Source: Corinectria fuckeliana
Taxonomy: Eukaryota; Ascomycota; Sordariomycetes; Hypocreales; Nectriaceae
DNA: 64,000 bases
Direction of reading: 5' to 3'
NCBI GenBank assembly: GCA_019137255.1
Contig: WPDH01000004.1
Location: forward strand, 1 to 64,000
The position numbers and the translations under genes were made by a program. This document shows, in pieces, positions 47,591 to 58,906 of this stretch; positions within the stretch are counted from its first letter, which is position 1, and the number at the start of each line of letters is the position of its first letter. The notes under the pieces are model-generated. The model was not told where the DNA came from. It ran no database searches and was given only the letters and a program-made list of their open reading frames with translations.

Positions 47591-47965
47591 GATGCCAGCT
47601 GGACGTCATACAACCAGTACTTTGGGGGATGTGCAGCTATTGAGATGCTCTCTGTTGGTCGAAAGCTCAACGGCGTCACACTCGCCGGCGGCCACCAGGT
47701 CGAGATGGGGAAGGTAGTCGTGGGGGGCCAACAATTGATTCGATGCCGGTCACGACAGCTGAGGGCTTGCGGAAAGGATATTCGGAGGTATTTTATGAGC
47801 TGCAACCCATCGACGAGACTTGGCAAGGCAATGCGAGGTGGGAGACGTTGTGCAGAGCCCGGGGGGGGGGCTTCAAAGCCGGTTGCAGAATGCTTGTGGT
47901 TTTCAACGTGCTCGAGGTCTCATGGCGGATGGGATACGCCATACAGCATGCAAGATAGACGTAGC
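47591..47965 (+). pseudogene. Frameshifted relic of an unidentified gene
   Basis: Two plus-strand frames join into one protein-like reading. From 47591 to about 47738 it reads DASWTSYNQYFGGCAAIEML and then VGRKLNGVTLAGGHQVEMGK with VVVGGQQLI. After a one-base frame change near 47740 it continues PVTTAEGLRKGYSEVFYELQ with PIDETWQGNARWE to about 47855. A run of nine or more G at about 47861-47869 then marks a second frame change. I do not recognise the family. The change of frame at an otherwise smooth boundary and at a homopolymer argues for decay by indels. No ATG context or upstream exon could be assigned. Confidence 0.4.
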
Positions 47966-49588
47966 CGAGTCAGACGTTTCTTTGCATTCGACGTGGCCTC
48001 AAGTGCCATGCAGAGAGCAGATGCAGGGCTGTTGAAGTGCCATACTGTTAGAGGGAGCGCGCAATAGTTGCGAGAGACGCACGATACCACTTCCCTCGGC
48101 CAGACTCAAAATACGGCCCCTGCTCGTCACCTTTTCGAGACTAGGACAGTCAAGCGTCGAAGCCCGAACCCGGGGGATTCTAAATCACGAGCTAAGGCAA
48201 GGCGACTAGGCTTTAGCTGAAGATCCAAGATGCACGAGATGTTCAGCCGCCAGTCTAGTCAAGTTAGCTACTAAGAGAGCATCGTCTGTAAAAGCAATCT
48301 GGGAGGTCATGAGAGATGGATGAGTGGGATCCTTGGTCCAAGTGTAGGAATAATACAGATGGGCAAGTCGGTCGGGTGAGGCTGGCTACGTACCCACGAC
48401 GTCGACCCCTTTTGCCAGTTGAAATTCTCCCTTTTTTCCCCTTTCTTTTTTCTCCTTCAACTGATCTGACCGGCCTTCCCTTTGCTCCAGTGGTGCTTCG
48501 GTCATTTGTGGAAGGGAAAGCAGCTTGCTGTGGTGGCTGCTCAGACACGGCAAGCCAATACGCATAATTGCGCCTCACGGAGATATCATCCAAGCGAGCC
48601 GAGACGAGACAACAGGGAACAGTCGCGGGGCTTTCCAGTTCAAACCCATATTGGCACATATCTCTCGCCGTCTCACTGAGATGAATCAGTGGTTCAGTGT
48701 CTTGGTTGAGGTATCCACCTGCGGGATACAGCACGTTGGAGGCTCTCGCAGTCTTGATGGCTTACCTGGCCGTTACATCAGCCATCCACCCGTCAGCGTC
48801 GCTCGAGCATTTGGCATTCGCCGAGTGTGAAAGTAGACGGGTGAGGAAACAAGATGGAATTGCATGGAGCCCAGTGGGCCATGATTGGTGGCTGTCTGAG
48901 CAGGGGTTGTCTATCCACAATCCTTGCTTGCCCGGGCGATTGCACCCCCAGAGAGACACATCCTCGTCCATACCAAGTGGCTGCTCACTGATTGCATTAC
49001 AGGTTCGGTTTGTATGTACGTACGTAGAAGGTACTCGGCTGCTCACGGCTCACACGCACACAGAGAGAGTGAGACACGAGAGGGCTTGCGAACCCTTACC
49101 TCAGTCAACGAGGCTTTGAGGCCCGCGGCAGTTGCACTTTGAGCTGCTACCAAGCCCCATGTACAGCGAGTCTGGATGTTTGTATACACCTCGTAACTCT
49201 GCACAAGCAGTGGGTGGCTCGTCCTGGCACAATAGCGTGTAGAGTACAAGGCTGCACTCCCGTATGGCAGTGCTGGGACTGCCCGACGCTTACTGACCAG
49301 GGACTGTTACGGTAGGCGCCACTCCTGTCTCCCTCTTGGTCTAGGCCTACGTAGTATCTCGCGAGACACAAGTGGGTGTTTGCCCATCTCCCTCCCTGTA
49401 GACTGCGGCTTGTGGGCTGTGCCATTGCATCCTTCTTTTCCGCTGCCCGTTTGTGCCCGGTTTCAATCGTGCCATACCCGCTCCCCCGACTGTACACACA
49501 ACCAAGTAATCAACAGCTAGCACCCTCTCACCAACCGCCCTGGCAGGGTTAACCGGGGGCCAAACTACCTTCGATTCGTCGCTTCGGA
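47966..49588. other. No recognised gene
   Basis: 1.6 kb with short, overlapping frames on both strands (for example 48264-48734 minus and 48697-49119 plus), none resembling a known protein. It includes a pyrimidine-rich patch near 48425-48460. Confidence 0.5.
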
Positions 49589-52290
49589 ATGGCGGCGACT
49601 AACGAGAACCGGCCTGGGATCCGCGTAAGTCAACTCTCCTCGTTGGTTGATCCGCCTTCTTCGTGGCCCCTCCGTTGCGGAGCTGTGTGTTCCCCCTTCT
49701 CTCCACCTTATATCTAGATTCACGGGATGCTGCATAATACTACGCTGCAGTGTAAGTAGCTTCAGCTAGAGAGAAACGCCGTGTACAGTACGAATATTCG
49801 AGTGTAGGAAGGCGTCTGTTGATAGGAGGGCGGCCGATGAGTGGAATGGAATGGATGACACGTTGACTTGACCGCTGTTTATTCCATGAGTGCCAGAGAG
49901 GTCAGAGCACCAAGCGTCCAGTTCATCGTCGTGACGCCGATGAGGATGGAGTACGAGGTGCGAGAACTGGAAGGCTGTGCCGAAGAACGAACGGGTCTGA
50001 TGGATTACTAGATGGGGCCATGGGGATTCCAAGCTTGTGGGAGTTGCCGTCGGCAACTTCGAGGCCTGGACCCTTGGGCCGACGGACATAGACACAAGGC
50101 GTTGGATGGATATTGGACCCTGGAGCCACGCGGGAGTGGCAGCTCAGCGGCAGCTCGTTCAGTGGCAGTTCTCGAGCTAACAGGCTCTTCTTGAAAGCAA
50201 ACCAAAAAGGCAGCTCCCCGGTCGAAACGACGCCGCGCGAATCAACAACGCGAGGACAGAGGAGCACAACCGACGGATGCTGCTACGGAGACGCGAGATG
50301 CGGCGACACAAAACGCCGAGGCTCGGAGTCCGGATCCGGATGGGGCGTCCTCGTCCAGCCTCCGTGTCGATGCTGCTGCCTCTTCTACTACACAAGTCAC
50401 CACAACCACGGCACCTCGTGCTGTGCTGCCGAATTCGGACTCTCTCGATGAAGACGATGCCGAAGACCTTCTCCTGTCACCACGCGTAAAGGCGGCCAGT
50501 CAGCAGCACCCTTCCATCGAAACCCCCTGTTGTGACACCCAGCCCCGTCAGCCTGAGACTCGAGACTACATAACTGTATAGCCATCTGCTTTACTAACAA
50601 GAACCAACTACCTAGTGCAAAGTGGATGGAGATGATCCTACCGGATCATGCAAGACCTGCAAGCTGGTCGCCGTCGCCTCGCAGAAGACCCATCCACCAC
50701 AGCCCCTGTGCCCGGCTCAGGATCTCCGACATGACCCTCTTTCATCGCGGCGGCCTCAACCTGACGCGTCGGTGGGAAGGCGTCTGTATGCGGGACGTGG
50801 GATACCGCATCGGCACGGGCGGCATCCGCACCATCTACGTCTCCCAGGGGCTCTGTGAGAAACCCATACCCTTGAAGGTCGTCGAGTTCGACCCGCAGGA
50901 CGGCGATGTCACTGCCCGCTACTGGACCGACTACGCGGTCGAAGGCAAGCCCCAGAGGAAGGAGAAGGAACTCGCAGCCTACTGCTTGCACGACATCCAC
51001 GAGGCTGCAGCGTCGGTCGAAGAGTACACGATTGCCAATGCCATCCCTGCCTTTATAGCCCACATCACGAGGTTTACCAGGGCCGACCCCAGGGCCCAGC
51101 TCGGCGTAATCGAGAAGACGTACATGATGGCTCTCGAGCATTTCTGTCGGATTGCTGCTGTATGTCATCGCCGTGCTCAGTCCCCCAACCCCTGCCACTA
51201 ACAGGCTCGCTCCCAGGGCAAGCAAGGACCCGAGGGCACCCCCCTGGAAGACAAGATGCAGATGCGTTTGCTCGGGAACCTCATCGTCCTGTGGTTTGCT
51301 ATCCGTGCGTTGTGACTTCCTCGACGACCCGGGACACTAGTTGTTGGAAACTAACCTAGCCATCGGGGCCTAGAGCACACGACCGGTTCCTCCTAGCTCG
51401 TTGGAGAGGAGACGCTAGGCATGGAACCCGAAACCGAAGACCCCTCGTATCCTTTGCTAGGCGAGGTTTCTGTACCACGCATGCTCGTCTCCCAGTTCGA
51501 CAACTTGAACTACACCCGCGTGCTTGAAAAGTATAGGAACAGGGTGTTGCACGAGCTTGAGTGGCTCATGGGCCAAGCCAACCCACGATGGTGGTTGGCC
51601 ATCTACCTCGTCCTCTTCATCCTGTTGCGAGAAGCTAGTTTGACTTGCGCAGATCGATACCGCCACGCCCGACAAAACTACGGGCCGCAGGTACTTCCCT
51701 CCACTGTCCCCATCATCACTTACTTACTGCTGCGTTCCCATCGATCTAACCGTAGATGCAGATCCGGTACTCCATTCCCGACTTTGTCGAGTCCCTCCAA
51801 GAGTCGTGCAACATCGCTCTCGTGCACTGGCACTACTACAACTGGCAGGCCTGGCCTGGCCTCGACGAAGACATGCCGCGACAGCACACTCATCTCAGGC
51901 TCCTAACGTACGAGCAATGGAGCTTGATCCGGGAGACGCTCGGGGACCCCGAGATCCGCGGGCAAATGGGCAAACGGGGGCATTGCAGCAAGGGCAACGG
52001 CAAGTGTATGAATGGCACTATAGCACAGATCCTCGTGGCCGGGAAGTAACGCATCTCCAGCTCCGTCCAACGGCAACAGAGAACCCGCCGCCCCCGGAGG
52101 GTATAACGGGCCGCAGACCAGGCACAACTAGGACCATCCCTTCTTCTGGATCTCGCAGCTCTTCCACACGGACTGGGCTCCGGTGCCGACGTACCAACGC
52201 GAACCCGTTCCCGCGACCCCGATGGTGGCCCGGGTCAAGCACACGCCTCCCTCGCCTTCCGTGGTACATGGCCCCCGCCGGCCTCCTTGA
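49589..52290 (+). pseudogene. Fungal Zn2Cys6-regulator-like protein, pseudogene
   Basis: Decayed member of an abundant filamentous-fungal family of about 500-600 aa, usually annotated as zinc-finger or transcription-factor-like. A first exon at 49589-49624 (MAATNENRPGIR) ends in a perfect GTAAGT. After an unusually long gap the next exon, about 50198, reads QTKKAAPRSKRRRANQQRED to about 50580. Then come CKVDGDDPTGSCKTCKLVAV, a one-base frameshift near 50690, and DMTLFHRGGLNLTRRWEG with KELAAYCLHDIHEAA. An intron near 51155-51217 is followed by LLGNLIVLWFAI and another intron. A TAG at 51394-51396 falls where the family has Trp (TTGSGW-type motif), then LGMEPETEDPSYPL and LREASLTCADRYRHAR. RYSIPDFVESLQ with HWHYYNW leads to a frame change near 52000 and a second TAG at 52129-52131 in the Trp of a WDHPFFW motif, then TYQREPVP. 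The splice sites are still intact. Confidence 0.82.
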
Positions 52291-53426
52291 TCGAAGTTGG
52301 AGGCAGGTCTACTGCAAATGCAGAGGCTGGCGCTTTTTCTAACAACTTTGTTACGACGTTTTTCACGGCCGACTAATACCCACTGATTACGGAGCGTGCT
52401 TTGAGGCAAGGCGAGCCCAGTTTAAGCAGGGCGTAACGGAACATGGGAGCAACTGCAACATATGGAGGGAAGATGATGATGCAAAGCCGCAATAGGCTGA
52501 CTTGCCACATGATTAAGAGATCATAGTTCTTCAAAACCGACGTGGAACCAAGGCAAGGTGTCTAGGGACAAGGACCTAGATATATAGGATAGTTATGAGT
52601 TCGAGAATGTTCACCATCTAATTATACTTGTCAATTGTTTCCAGTGGCTCGATGAACAAATATCCCCATAGCGCAGTCCAGTGTCACAGCCCCTGAACAC
52701 ATAACCCACCAGCCGCGCCCCTTTGCCCATATCCGACTTCTCAAGTACTCCAAGTGTGACCGTCTCTCGGCTCATCCCATCTCCAAACCTTTAGCCGTCT
52801 GCTTGACCAATCTCTACCCAACCCGAACTGTTCGAAAGAAGGCGCGGTGTCCCACATGCGTAGGGTACGATGCTCAATCGCGACGCGTTAGTTGATCCAA
52901 GTTTTTGCAGTCGTGTTTCATGGCATTCCTCCTTGTATTTTGCGCCTCTACGAGAGCGCCGTATAAAGCGATGCGGCCTGGGGTCTCTCAACGTGGGGAA
53001 CTATACACGGTCAGCATACATTCGCCGACAGCTCCAGCGGCCTTTCCAATACGGCGTTGAAGCTGAGCAACAGAAAGTCGAGCTGATGCTTACCTCCCGG
53101 CATAGCCAACCATCTCTTTCAGGAATTGTTCCTCCTCGAACTGAACGTCGCAACTGAACGTCAACTGCAACATAAGTACGGCGATTACGTCCCAGGAGTC
53201 AGTGAGACTTACCCCATGGAGCATGCCTTGAACAGGACCGTGATGGATCCTGTCCTAATCGAGATGCCACCGGTGGCTCGCTACCTGAATAGCAACGGCC
53301 ATGTCCACTGGGTACTCAGCCATGATCCCAATGTAAAGTCGACGCCAAATCCGGAGAGCACTAACGAGGTGGCGAACGCGTAGTATATATAGTCGGTTGG
53401 ACGTATCTCCCATCGCAACACCCGCC
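52291..53426. other. No recognised gene
   Basis: 1.1 kb downstream of the regulator relic. Short frames only; the plus-strand frame at 53126-53383 and the minus-strand frame ending at 53281 overlap and neither matches a family I know. Confidence 0.5.
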
Positions 53427-54557
53427 TCAGATCCCTACAGCTGGCGGTCCCACGGGTGTCACGCCGCCGCGGTAGATCTTCTCGCGTACCCTCTTCCCAA
53501 GAGGCATGCCCCAGCAATCCTCCGGCCACGCTTCGTCGACGGCGATGGCATCTACCAGCGGACTTCCCAGCCCGCCGCTCTTCATGAACCCAGCCATGTC
53601 GCCGTTGTTTTCTCTCAGCCGATACCTGGCCTGGCGCCGGTTCAGAGCGGCTTTTGCGTCTCTGAGGCTGCGCCGGAGGTAGTCGTGGAAGCTGGCTGTC
53701 TCGTTGATGCAGTCCTGGAGCCGGATGAGTTGCTCTGCTGAGACTTGGGCTGTGGCTTCTGTTTCGGCTTCGGCTTCGGCTCGGTCGAGGTATGACCTGA
53801 GCTGGACGGGGAACGATGTGCTCCAAGGGATGGCTAGTATGTGCTTGACATCGTCATCCTCGACCTGGCTCGTATCATAGCTGTCCACATCTGAAAGGTT
53901 TTCGTGCTCTGGGAACGAGGGTTGAGCTTGTGCTTCGTCGTCGGAGAAGAGCTCATCGTACAAGGCGTCGGAATCAATCACTTCGTCCTCGCAGTCGTCG
54001 TGGAGCTCTGCAAGTTCGGCAGGACCACAGCTCGTGGTATGATCGGTGTCGAATATCTGATAAACTTGCCCGGAACATGCGGTCCCGCCACCAAAGCAGT
54101 CTGAATCAGCGTGGTCGGTCTGCCGCCGAGGAAGGGGAACTGGAGCATCCTAATCACAAGCGTCCCCTTCAACCAACCAAGGAAAGTCGAACCTCCGCGA
54201 TCCGTCAACCAGGTCCAAGTCCTCGTCCAAGTCCGGCCGGGGAAGCGGAACGGCAACGGCGTAAGCACCAGTGTCTTGGGGAGACGCGTACCGGAGCGCC
54301 CGGATGCGCAGCTTCTCGAGATCTTTCAGCACTGCCCGTGTGCGGTCGGCGATGATGTACCGCGCCTCAATCGATACCTTGGTGGTATCTGTGGCCTTGA
54401 CGCCCCATCTCATGGTGACGCAAGACACAGGACCAGTTGTACAAGGAGTTGCGAGTCGCTTGTTGGTGAGCAACAGCCGGGCAGGATAGTATAGTTTAGG
54501 TGATTCGGCGAACAACGAAATGCAACCGTGGACGGGGATGGGTAGCTGGAGCGCCAA
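53427..54557 (-). pseudogene. Unidentified ORF interrupted by one in-frame TAG
   Basis: On the minus strand one frame is open from about 54557 to 53427 (377 codons) except for a single TAG at 54150-54152. Downstream of the stop it reads in the same frame DAPVPLPRRQTDHADSDCFG, an acidic stretch (DSDALYDELFSDDEAQ), then an Ala/Glu-rich helical segment and RLQDCINETASFHDYLRRSL, ending GGVTPVGPPAVGI. Upstream it contains RYIIADRTRAVLKDLEKLRI. The frame begins without ATG; the first internal ATG is at about 54413, so an upstream exon is likely missing from my model. I recognise no family. Either a nonsense-inactivated gene or two exons whose short junction I cannot see; an 8-base GTGATTAG at the stop is too short to be an intron. 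Confidence 0.4.
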
Positions 54558-55322
54558 GAATGCAGCAGGAGGGTGAGAGAAGCGAGGAGCAGATATAAGG
54601 AAACCTAAGATTCAGGCATCAGAGTCCGTTCGGCAGTGACCGCCTGTGAAGAGTCACCAGGTCACACGCATGTTCTTTGCAGAAGTTGATCGCCCGTTTT
54701 GGTCAGAGGGCGCACTTCAGTGAATCACTCACCTCCACACCGTCCTCTTTCAAATGATGCCTCTGAATTGCTGTTGTTGTTTGTCTTGGTCTGCGAGATC
54801 CCTTTCCGTCGAGATCGCCCTGGTTGCTACGCCATCGGCTGATCCTTCCCTCCCGCCGGATGCTTCAAGTGCAAACATTACGGGAAGCAGGCACAAGGTA
54901 GGCGCAAACAGCCCAGCATTCCGCAGGTGCCTAAGTACTAAGTACTTAATCGTGTACGTGTTCTATACTTAGTAGTTTAGGCAGCCCAGAAGCAAGGCAA
55001 ACAAAGCGTCTCTACGGTGATGTGTCAAGTTAGCGTCGCATATGCTACATGCGGGAGCCCACGTTGACTGATTGAACCACCCGACATATCCATGACATAC
55101 CTACGCAGAATGCTGATCGTAACACAATGCCTGCATAAATGAAGTATCTTCTTCGATAAGCCCCGGGGGGCAATAAAACCCGCGCCGTCTCTAGTTGGCG
55201 TCGCTCGTTTGCCGCCGTCCCGTACCAATATTACAATTCTTAGAGTAGAAATTATATACCCTCTAGGTCCTATACAAGGCTCGCACGCTCGCCCGTGTCG
55301 CCCTCATTGGGTTCCTGCGCTT
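54558..55322. other. Intergenic, no recognised gene
   Basis: About 765 bp. A GTGAGT donor-like site and a short minus-strand ATG frame (about 54890-54755) could be a 5' exon of the interrupted ORF to the left, but continuity is not demonstrable. The right part is the 3' flank of the inositol phosphatase gene. Confidence 0.45.
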
Positions 55323-58268
55323 CTAGCTGCTCTCGTCTCTTCGGAGGAACATCTCGACGACTACCCTTGCCCGTTCCCTGCCGCCCTTTTCCTTCTCGTC
55401 TACACGACAGACCAGCGGGCCGACCACCTCTGCATACCTCCTCTCCCGCATCTTCCGCATCTTTGAGTTCTCATCTTCGCCACCGAGCCGGAAACTTAGC
55501 CGGCGGGTGAGGCCCATGCCCCTTGAGTCCACAGTCGCAGGCGTCAGCTCCGAAGCAACGCGCGAGAGGGTGGCCGTCAAGAAGACAAACGCGATGTTAT
55601 AGTTTGGTGCCGAGGAGAGGATGTCGAGGATCTGCGTTTTCGTGTCCGGCCAGGTGTTCACAGGCAGAGAAGAGATGTTGGGCAACGCAGAAGAGAGCTT
55701 GGCCCAGAGATGGGTGGGGATGAGGCCGTCGGTGAGAGACTCGAGGAAGAGCAACAGAACAGAAGAGAGGGCCTCGAGCTTCAGAAGCGCTGGAAGCTCA
55801 ATGGGCAAACCCTCGATCAGCGGCGAATCCGTGTCGAGGGCCTCGATGAGAGAAATTTGATGCTTCAGCTGCTCGGCGCGTTCCATCTTCCAAGTCGTTG
55901 GGTCGACGGGCCACCCAGGATCTCGGGGGAGGTCCGCGTCTTGCAGCATCGTAGCGTCGGCAATGCTCCTCTCCACCAGGGCCTGAACTGCCTCAGTAAG
56001 TTTGAACAGCTCCTTTGGGGCTGAGCATTGCACGTCCATTTCGTCTGGGATTGCTCCGGTAATCTTTTTGTCTTGCAAGAACTTCCTGATACCGCCGTCA
56101 GGGATGCGCGTGAGCTCCAGAACCGATCGTCCGAGGCAGGTTGGCCTCCATGTCCCGCGTAAAGGGATGAAGTGATCCCGGCCGTCTTCTATCCGAAGCA
56201 CCAGAACATCCTCAATCCTGGCGCGGCCTTCGTTCAGGGCGCGGATATGAGATATGGACCAGATCTGTATCTCCAGCTGCACCGAGACCGTCTCTCCGGG
56301 ATCCAACGTCACAGATTGTCCCAGCGACTCCGGGGAATCGTCATCAGCCCTCAGGAAAGTCGTCTTGAGCCAGGGAGGGATTTCCTCGTTTCCATCCCCG
56401 GTATTCGGTTTCTCGACGAATGAGAAGGTCGCGGGCACGCTGCTGGTGTTTGCTACCGTCAACGAAGTCGTCGTCCTCTCCAACGGGCCGATCAATGCAA
56501 ACTCCACCACATTCTCATCGGTCCCATCTCCACCCTCCAAGACGACGGTGATCCCCGGTCGGCCCTCGTTCTCGGCTCTGTCTAGCTCGCGGGCAACTTC
56601 GGCGTGGACTTTTGCTTTGAGGTCCGGGACCACAGCGTCGTAGTCGAGAGTAAAGATGGACGTGATGGGTTTGTGGTCGGAGGATGAGATGCGTTGGTGT
56701 GAGGCGTAGATCTCCAGGCCTATGCGATCGTGAAAGCCCTCCTTGGTCAAGACGTCCTCGGCTTCCGGGACCTCGTTCTCGTCGTACTCGTCGTACTCGC
56801 CGTATCCAATCGTTTCGGTCGACTTGGGCAGGTCTTCTCCGTCTGCATCTGGGTCATAGCTGAATAGCACGTCGTCGTCTTCCTCGAGACCCCTCGCTTT
56901 CATTTCCTCGTCCTTCTTCCTCGCTTCCTCCTCTTCCTTCACCTTTTTCTCGTACATTTGCTTGTCTGTCCGAGTTCGAAACAATATTCGATCACACCAA
57001 CTTGGGGCTCGTTGTTTCTCGCTCGTGTCAAAGAGGCCGACTGTCCCGACGTCGTACTTGTAAGTGGGTAGGAATGTAACGGCGCCTTCTCGCCAGCCGT
57101 CGTGGAAGACCTTGCGCTGTTTCATTACCCTCCGCAACTGGTCGTGTGGCAGGAGAGAGTCGATGGTGGCTTGCAAAGAGGTGGGATCTTGACTGGGGTC
57201 TTCGGGGAAGTCGTCGGGGTCCGGGAGAGAGCTTGCCGAGTCGAAACTCTCGTCCCGGGAGTGTAGTGATGACATGGTTGTCGTCTCGTCGTCGCTGTCA
57301 GAGCTCTTCATGACAATGACGCCTTGTTCGCCGAGCCGTGCTTTCCTCGTATCGTCGCTTGTACCGTACTCACCGCGCGCGTGCAGTGTCAGCAGCCGTC
57401 TGATATCGTCGCCTGGCAATCCATCTATTCGGAAATTCAGGTCGCCAAACCAGAAAGCGAGGTCCGCGTCACCAATCTTCTCCTCTCCTTCGTCTTCTAC
57501 GACCCCAGCGAGAACAATCGGGTCGAACAGCGTCTTGGAGAGGATCTGTCCCACGTCCCAGCATCGTCGATCAAGATATGATGAACCGGCGCCACTAGCA
57601 AGGTGACAGTTTACAAAGACCATGCGAGTCGTCTCGCCCAGGAGCAGTCGAGTCGTCACAGCGCCCTTGTTTCCGAAGTAGCCCAGGAGCCCAGTGCCGA
57701 CCTGCTTCGTGCTGACATTGCTGATGGTAGCTGCCACCTCGGGGGATGCGTAGACAAGCAGCAGCAAGCCGGTCATTTGATCCATCGTGATCAGCTCATA
57801 TCCAGGCGGCAGGGCAGCTTCTAGCGCAGCCTGCCACCTTTCCTTGGTAAATGTGTCCGTGTACACCGCGCGGTTCATGTACTCCTTCGTCGTGCTGAGG
57901 TCCACAATCTCCTGTAGTCCCAGCACGTAGAGGCCGATGTTCTTCCCAGCAACAAGATGATACGGCCCCGAGTCTCCATGATACTGTGCTAGGTCTGCGT
58001 GCTCCACCGAGGGGTTTTGCGAAAGGTCGAGAGTCGCAAAGTCCTGATCGATGCCCTCTCCGTCTGCGAACCAGGCCGCGAGGTCTTTATCTGTGCCTGG
58101 ACACGCCGCCACATTCCATGTCCCAATTTTGACCTTTATCCTGTGTGGTCTTATGTATTCCGGTCGTCTTGCGTGAACGGCTTTCGCGAGAGAATGCAGC
58201 GTCGGTGAGTGGTCGGCTGGCTCTGATACGGCCGACTGGCTCGAGGGCTCGTCGGCTTGAGACGCCAT
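55323..58268 (-). CDS. Inositol polyphosphate 5-phosphatase (OCRL/INPP5B-like)
   Basis: Intronless 981-aa phosphoinositide 5-phosphatase acting on membrane phosphoinositides in trafficking. Catalytic motifs are complete: GTWN (49-52), GLQE (117-120), GNKGAV (199-204), NCHLA (220-224), WFGDLNFRID (273-282), PSWCDR (422-427) and SDHKPI (530-535). The catalytic domain is interrupted by two acidic, low-complexity inserts, one near 310-365 (Ser/Asp-rich) and one near 440-505 (a Glu/Lys-rich coiled stretch followed by an Asp/Tyr-rich segment). After the phosphatase comes a beta-sandwich resembling the ASH domain (about 560-730, with ANTSSVPATFSFVE and LDPGETVSVQLEI). An alpha-helical C-terminal half (about 760-980) matches the position of the RhoGAP-like domain of OCRL. 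The start ATG at 58268 precedes a 40-residue polar leader. It shares a 638-bp divergent intergenic region with DCP1. Confidence 0.93.
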   Translation of the reverse strand: MASQADEPSSQSAVSEPADHSPTLHSLAKAVHARRPEYIRPHRIKVKIGTWNVAACPGTDKDLAAWFADGEGIDQDFATLDLSQNPSVEHADLAQYHGDSGPYHLVAGKNIGLYVLGLQEIVDLSTTKEYMNRAVYTDTFTKERWQAALEAALPPGYELITMDQMTGLLLLVYASPEVAATISNVSTKQVGTGLLGYFGNKGAVTTRLLLGETTRMVFVNCHLASGAGSSYLDRRCWDVGQILSKTLFDPIVLAGVVEDEGEEKIGDADLAFWFGDLNFRIDGLPGDDIRRLLTLHARGEYGTSDDTRKARLGEQGVIVMKSSDSDDETTTMSSLHSRDESFDSASSLPDPDDFPEDPSQDPTSLQATIDSLLPHDQLRRVMKQRKVFHDGWREGAVTFLPTYKYDVGTVGLFDTSEKQRAPSWCDRILFRTRTDKQMYEKKVKEEEEARKKDEEMKARGLEEDDDVLFSYDPDADGEDLPKSTETIGYGEYDEYDENEVPEAEDVLTKEGFHDRIGLEIYASHQRISSSDHKPITSIFTLDYDAVVPDLKAKVHAEVARELDRAENEGRPGITVVLEGGDGTDENVVEFALIGPLERTTTSLTVANTSSVPATFSFVEKPNTGDGNEEIPPWLKTTFLRADDDSPESLGQSVTLDPGETVSVQLEIQIWSISHIRALNEGRARIEDVLVLRIEDGRDHFIPLRGTWRPTCLGRSVLELTRIPDGGIRKFLQDKKITGAIPDEMDVQCSAPKELFKLTEAVQALVERSIADATMLQDADLPRDPGWPVDPTTWKMERAEQLKHQISLIEALDTDSPLIEGLPIELPALLKLEALSSVLLLFLESLTDGLIPTHLWAKLSSALPNISSLPVNTWPDTKTQILDILSSAPNYNIAFVFLTATLSRVASELTPATVDSRGMGLTRRLSFRLGGEDENSKMRKMRERRYAEVVGPLVCRVDEKEKGGRERARVVVEMFLRRDESS

Positions 58269-58906
58269 TCTGGAAGAGAAAGAGCAGCGAGAGCTTCCCG
58301 GGTGACGTTTTCGGCTTGCGATATCGTGGGAGGTTCGGTTCCTGGTCCTCTAGATCATGACGTCGTAGCGGGATCTTCTGGTGCGAGCACTTCCGAGATA
58401 GGGGACTTGGCGTCGGCGCGCAATCGGTACGGAAGTAAGGATGCTTTCTACGGTCAACAGTAGAGTCCAGAAGCAGAAATAGGTTCTAGGCCTGCGGCCA
58501 ACTTGATGATGTTGTCCGGATCCGGGTTGGCTTGCCGGTGATGATGTAGCAATACTTCAGGGTAGCCGCCCCGCGACGCAGCGTCATCAGCGTTGCGCCG
58601 TTATCGATAAGCCACGCGTGGACCAAGCTCCAACCAAGATGCCCAAGAATGTCATGTGCCTTGCCTATCAACATCGCCTTCCATTCTTCGATTACTCCCA
58701 CCTCCATTTCGCTCAACGAGACGCAGCCGCCAACTAACGCTGCGCCAATATACCCAGTCGCCTACCCGTCGTCTTCTGTTGCTGCTAGGTCAGCCTCGAA
58801 CGCGACCATTCACTAAAGACCAGCGGACGTCGGACTAAGCGCTGCCGCTTTGCTGTCTCGCACCTCACGCCCTCCATCACCATCTTCACATCTCCTCACA
58901 GCAGCC
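58269..58906. promoter_or_regulatory. Divergent promoter region between 5-phosphatase and DCP1
   Basis: 638 bp between the start codons of the minus-strand inositol phosphatase and the plus-strand DCP1. It must contain both promoters and 5' leaders. The stretch before DCP1 is pyrimidine-rich (ccatcaccatcttcacatctcctcac), typical of fungal leaders. No specific site is identified. Confidence 0.6.
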
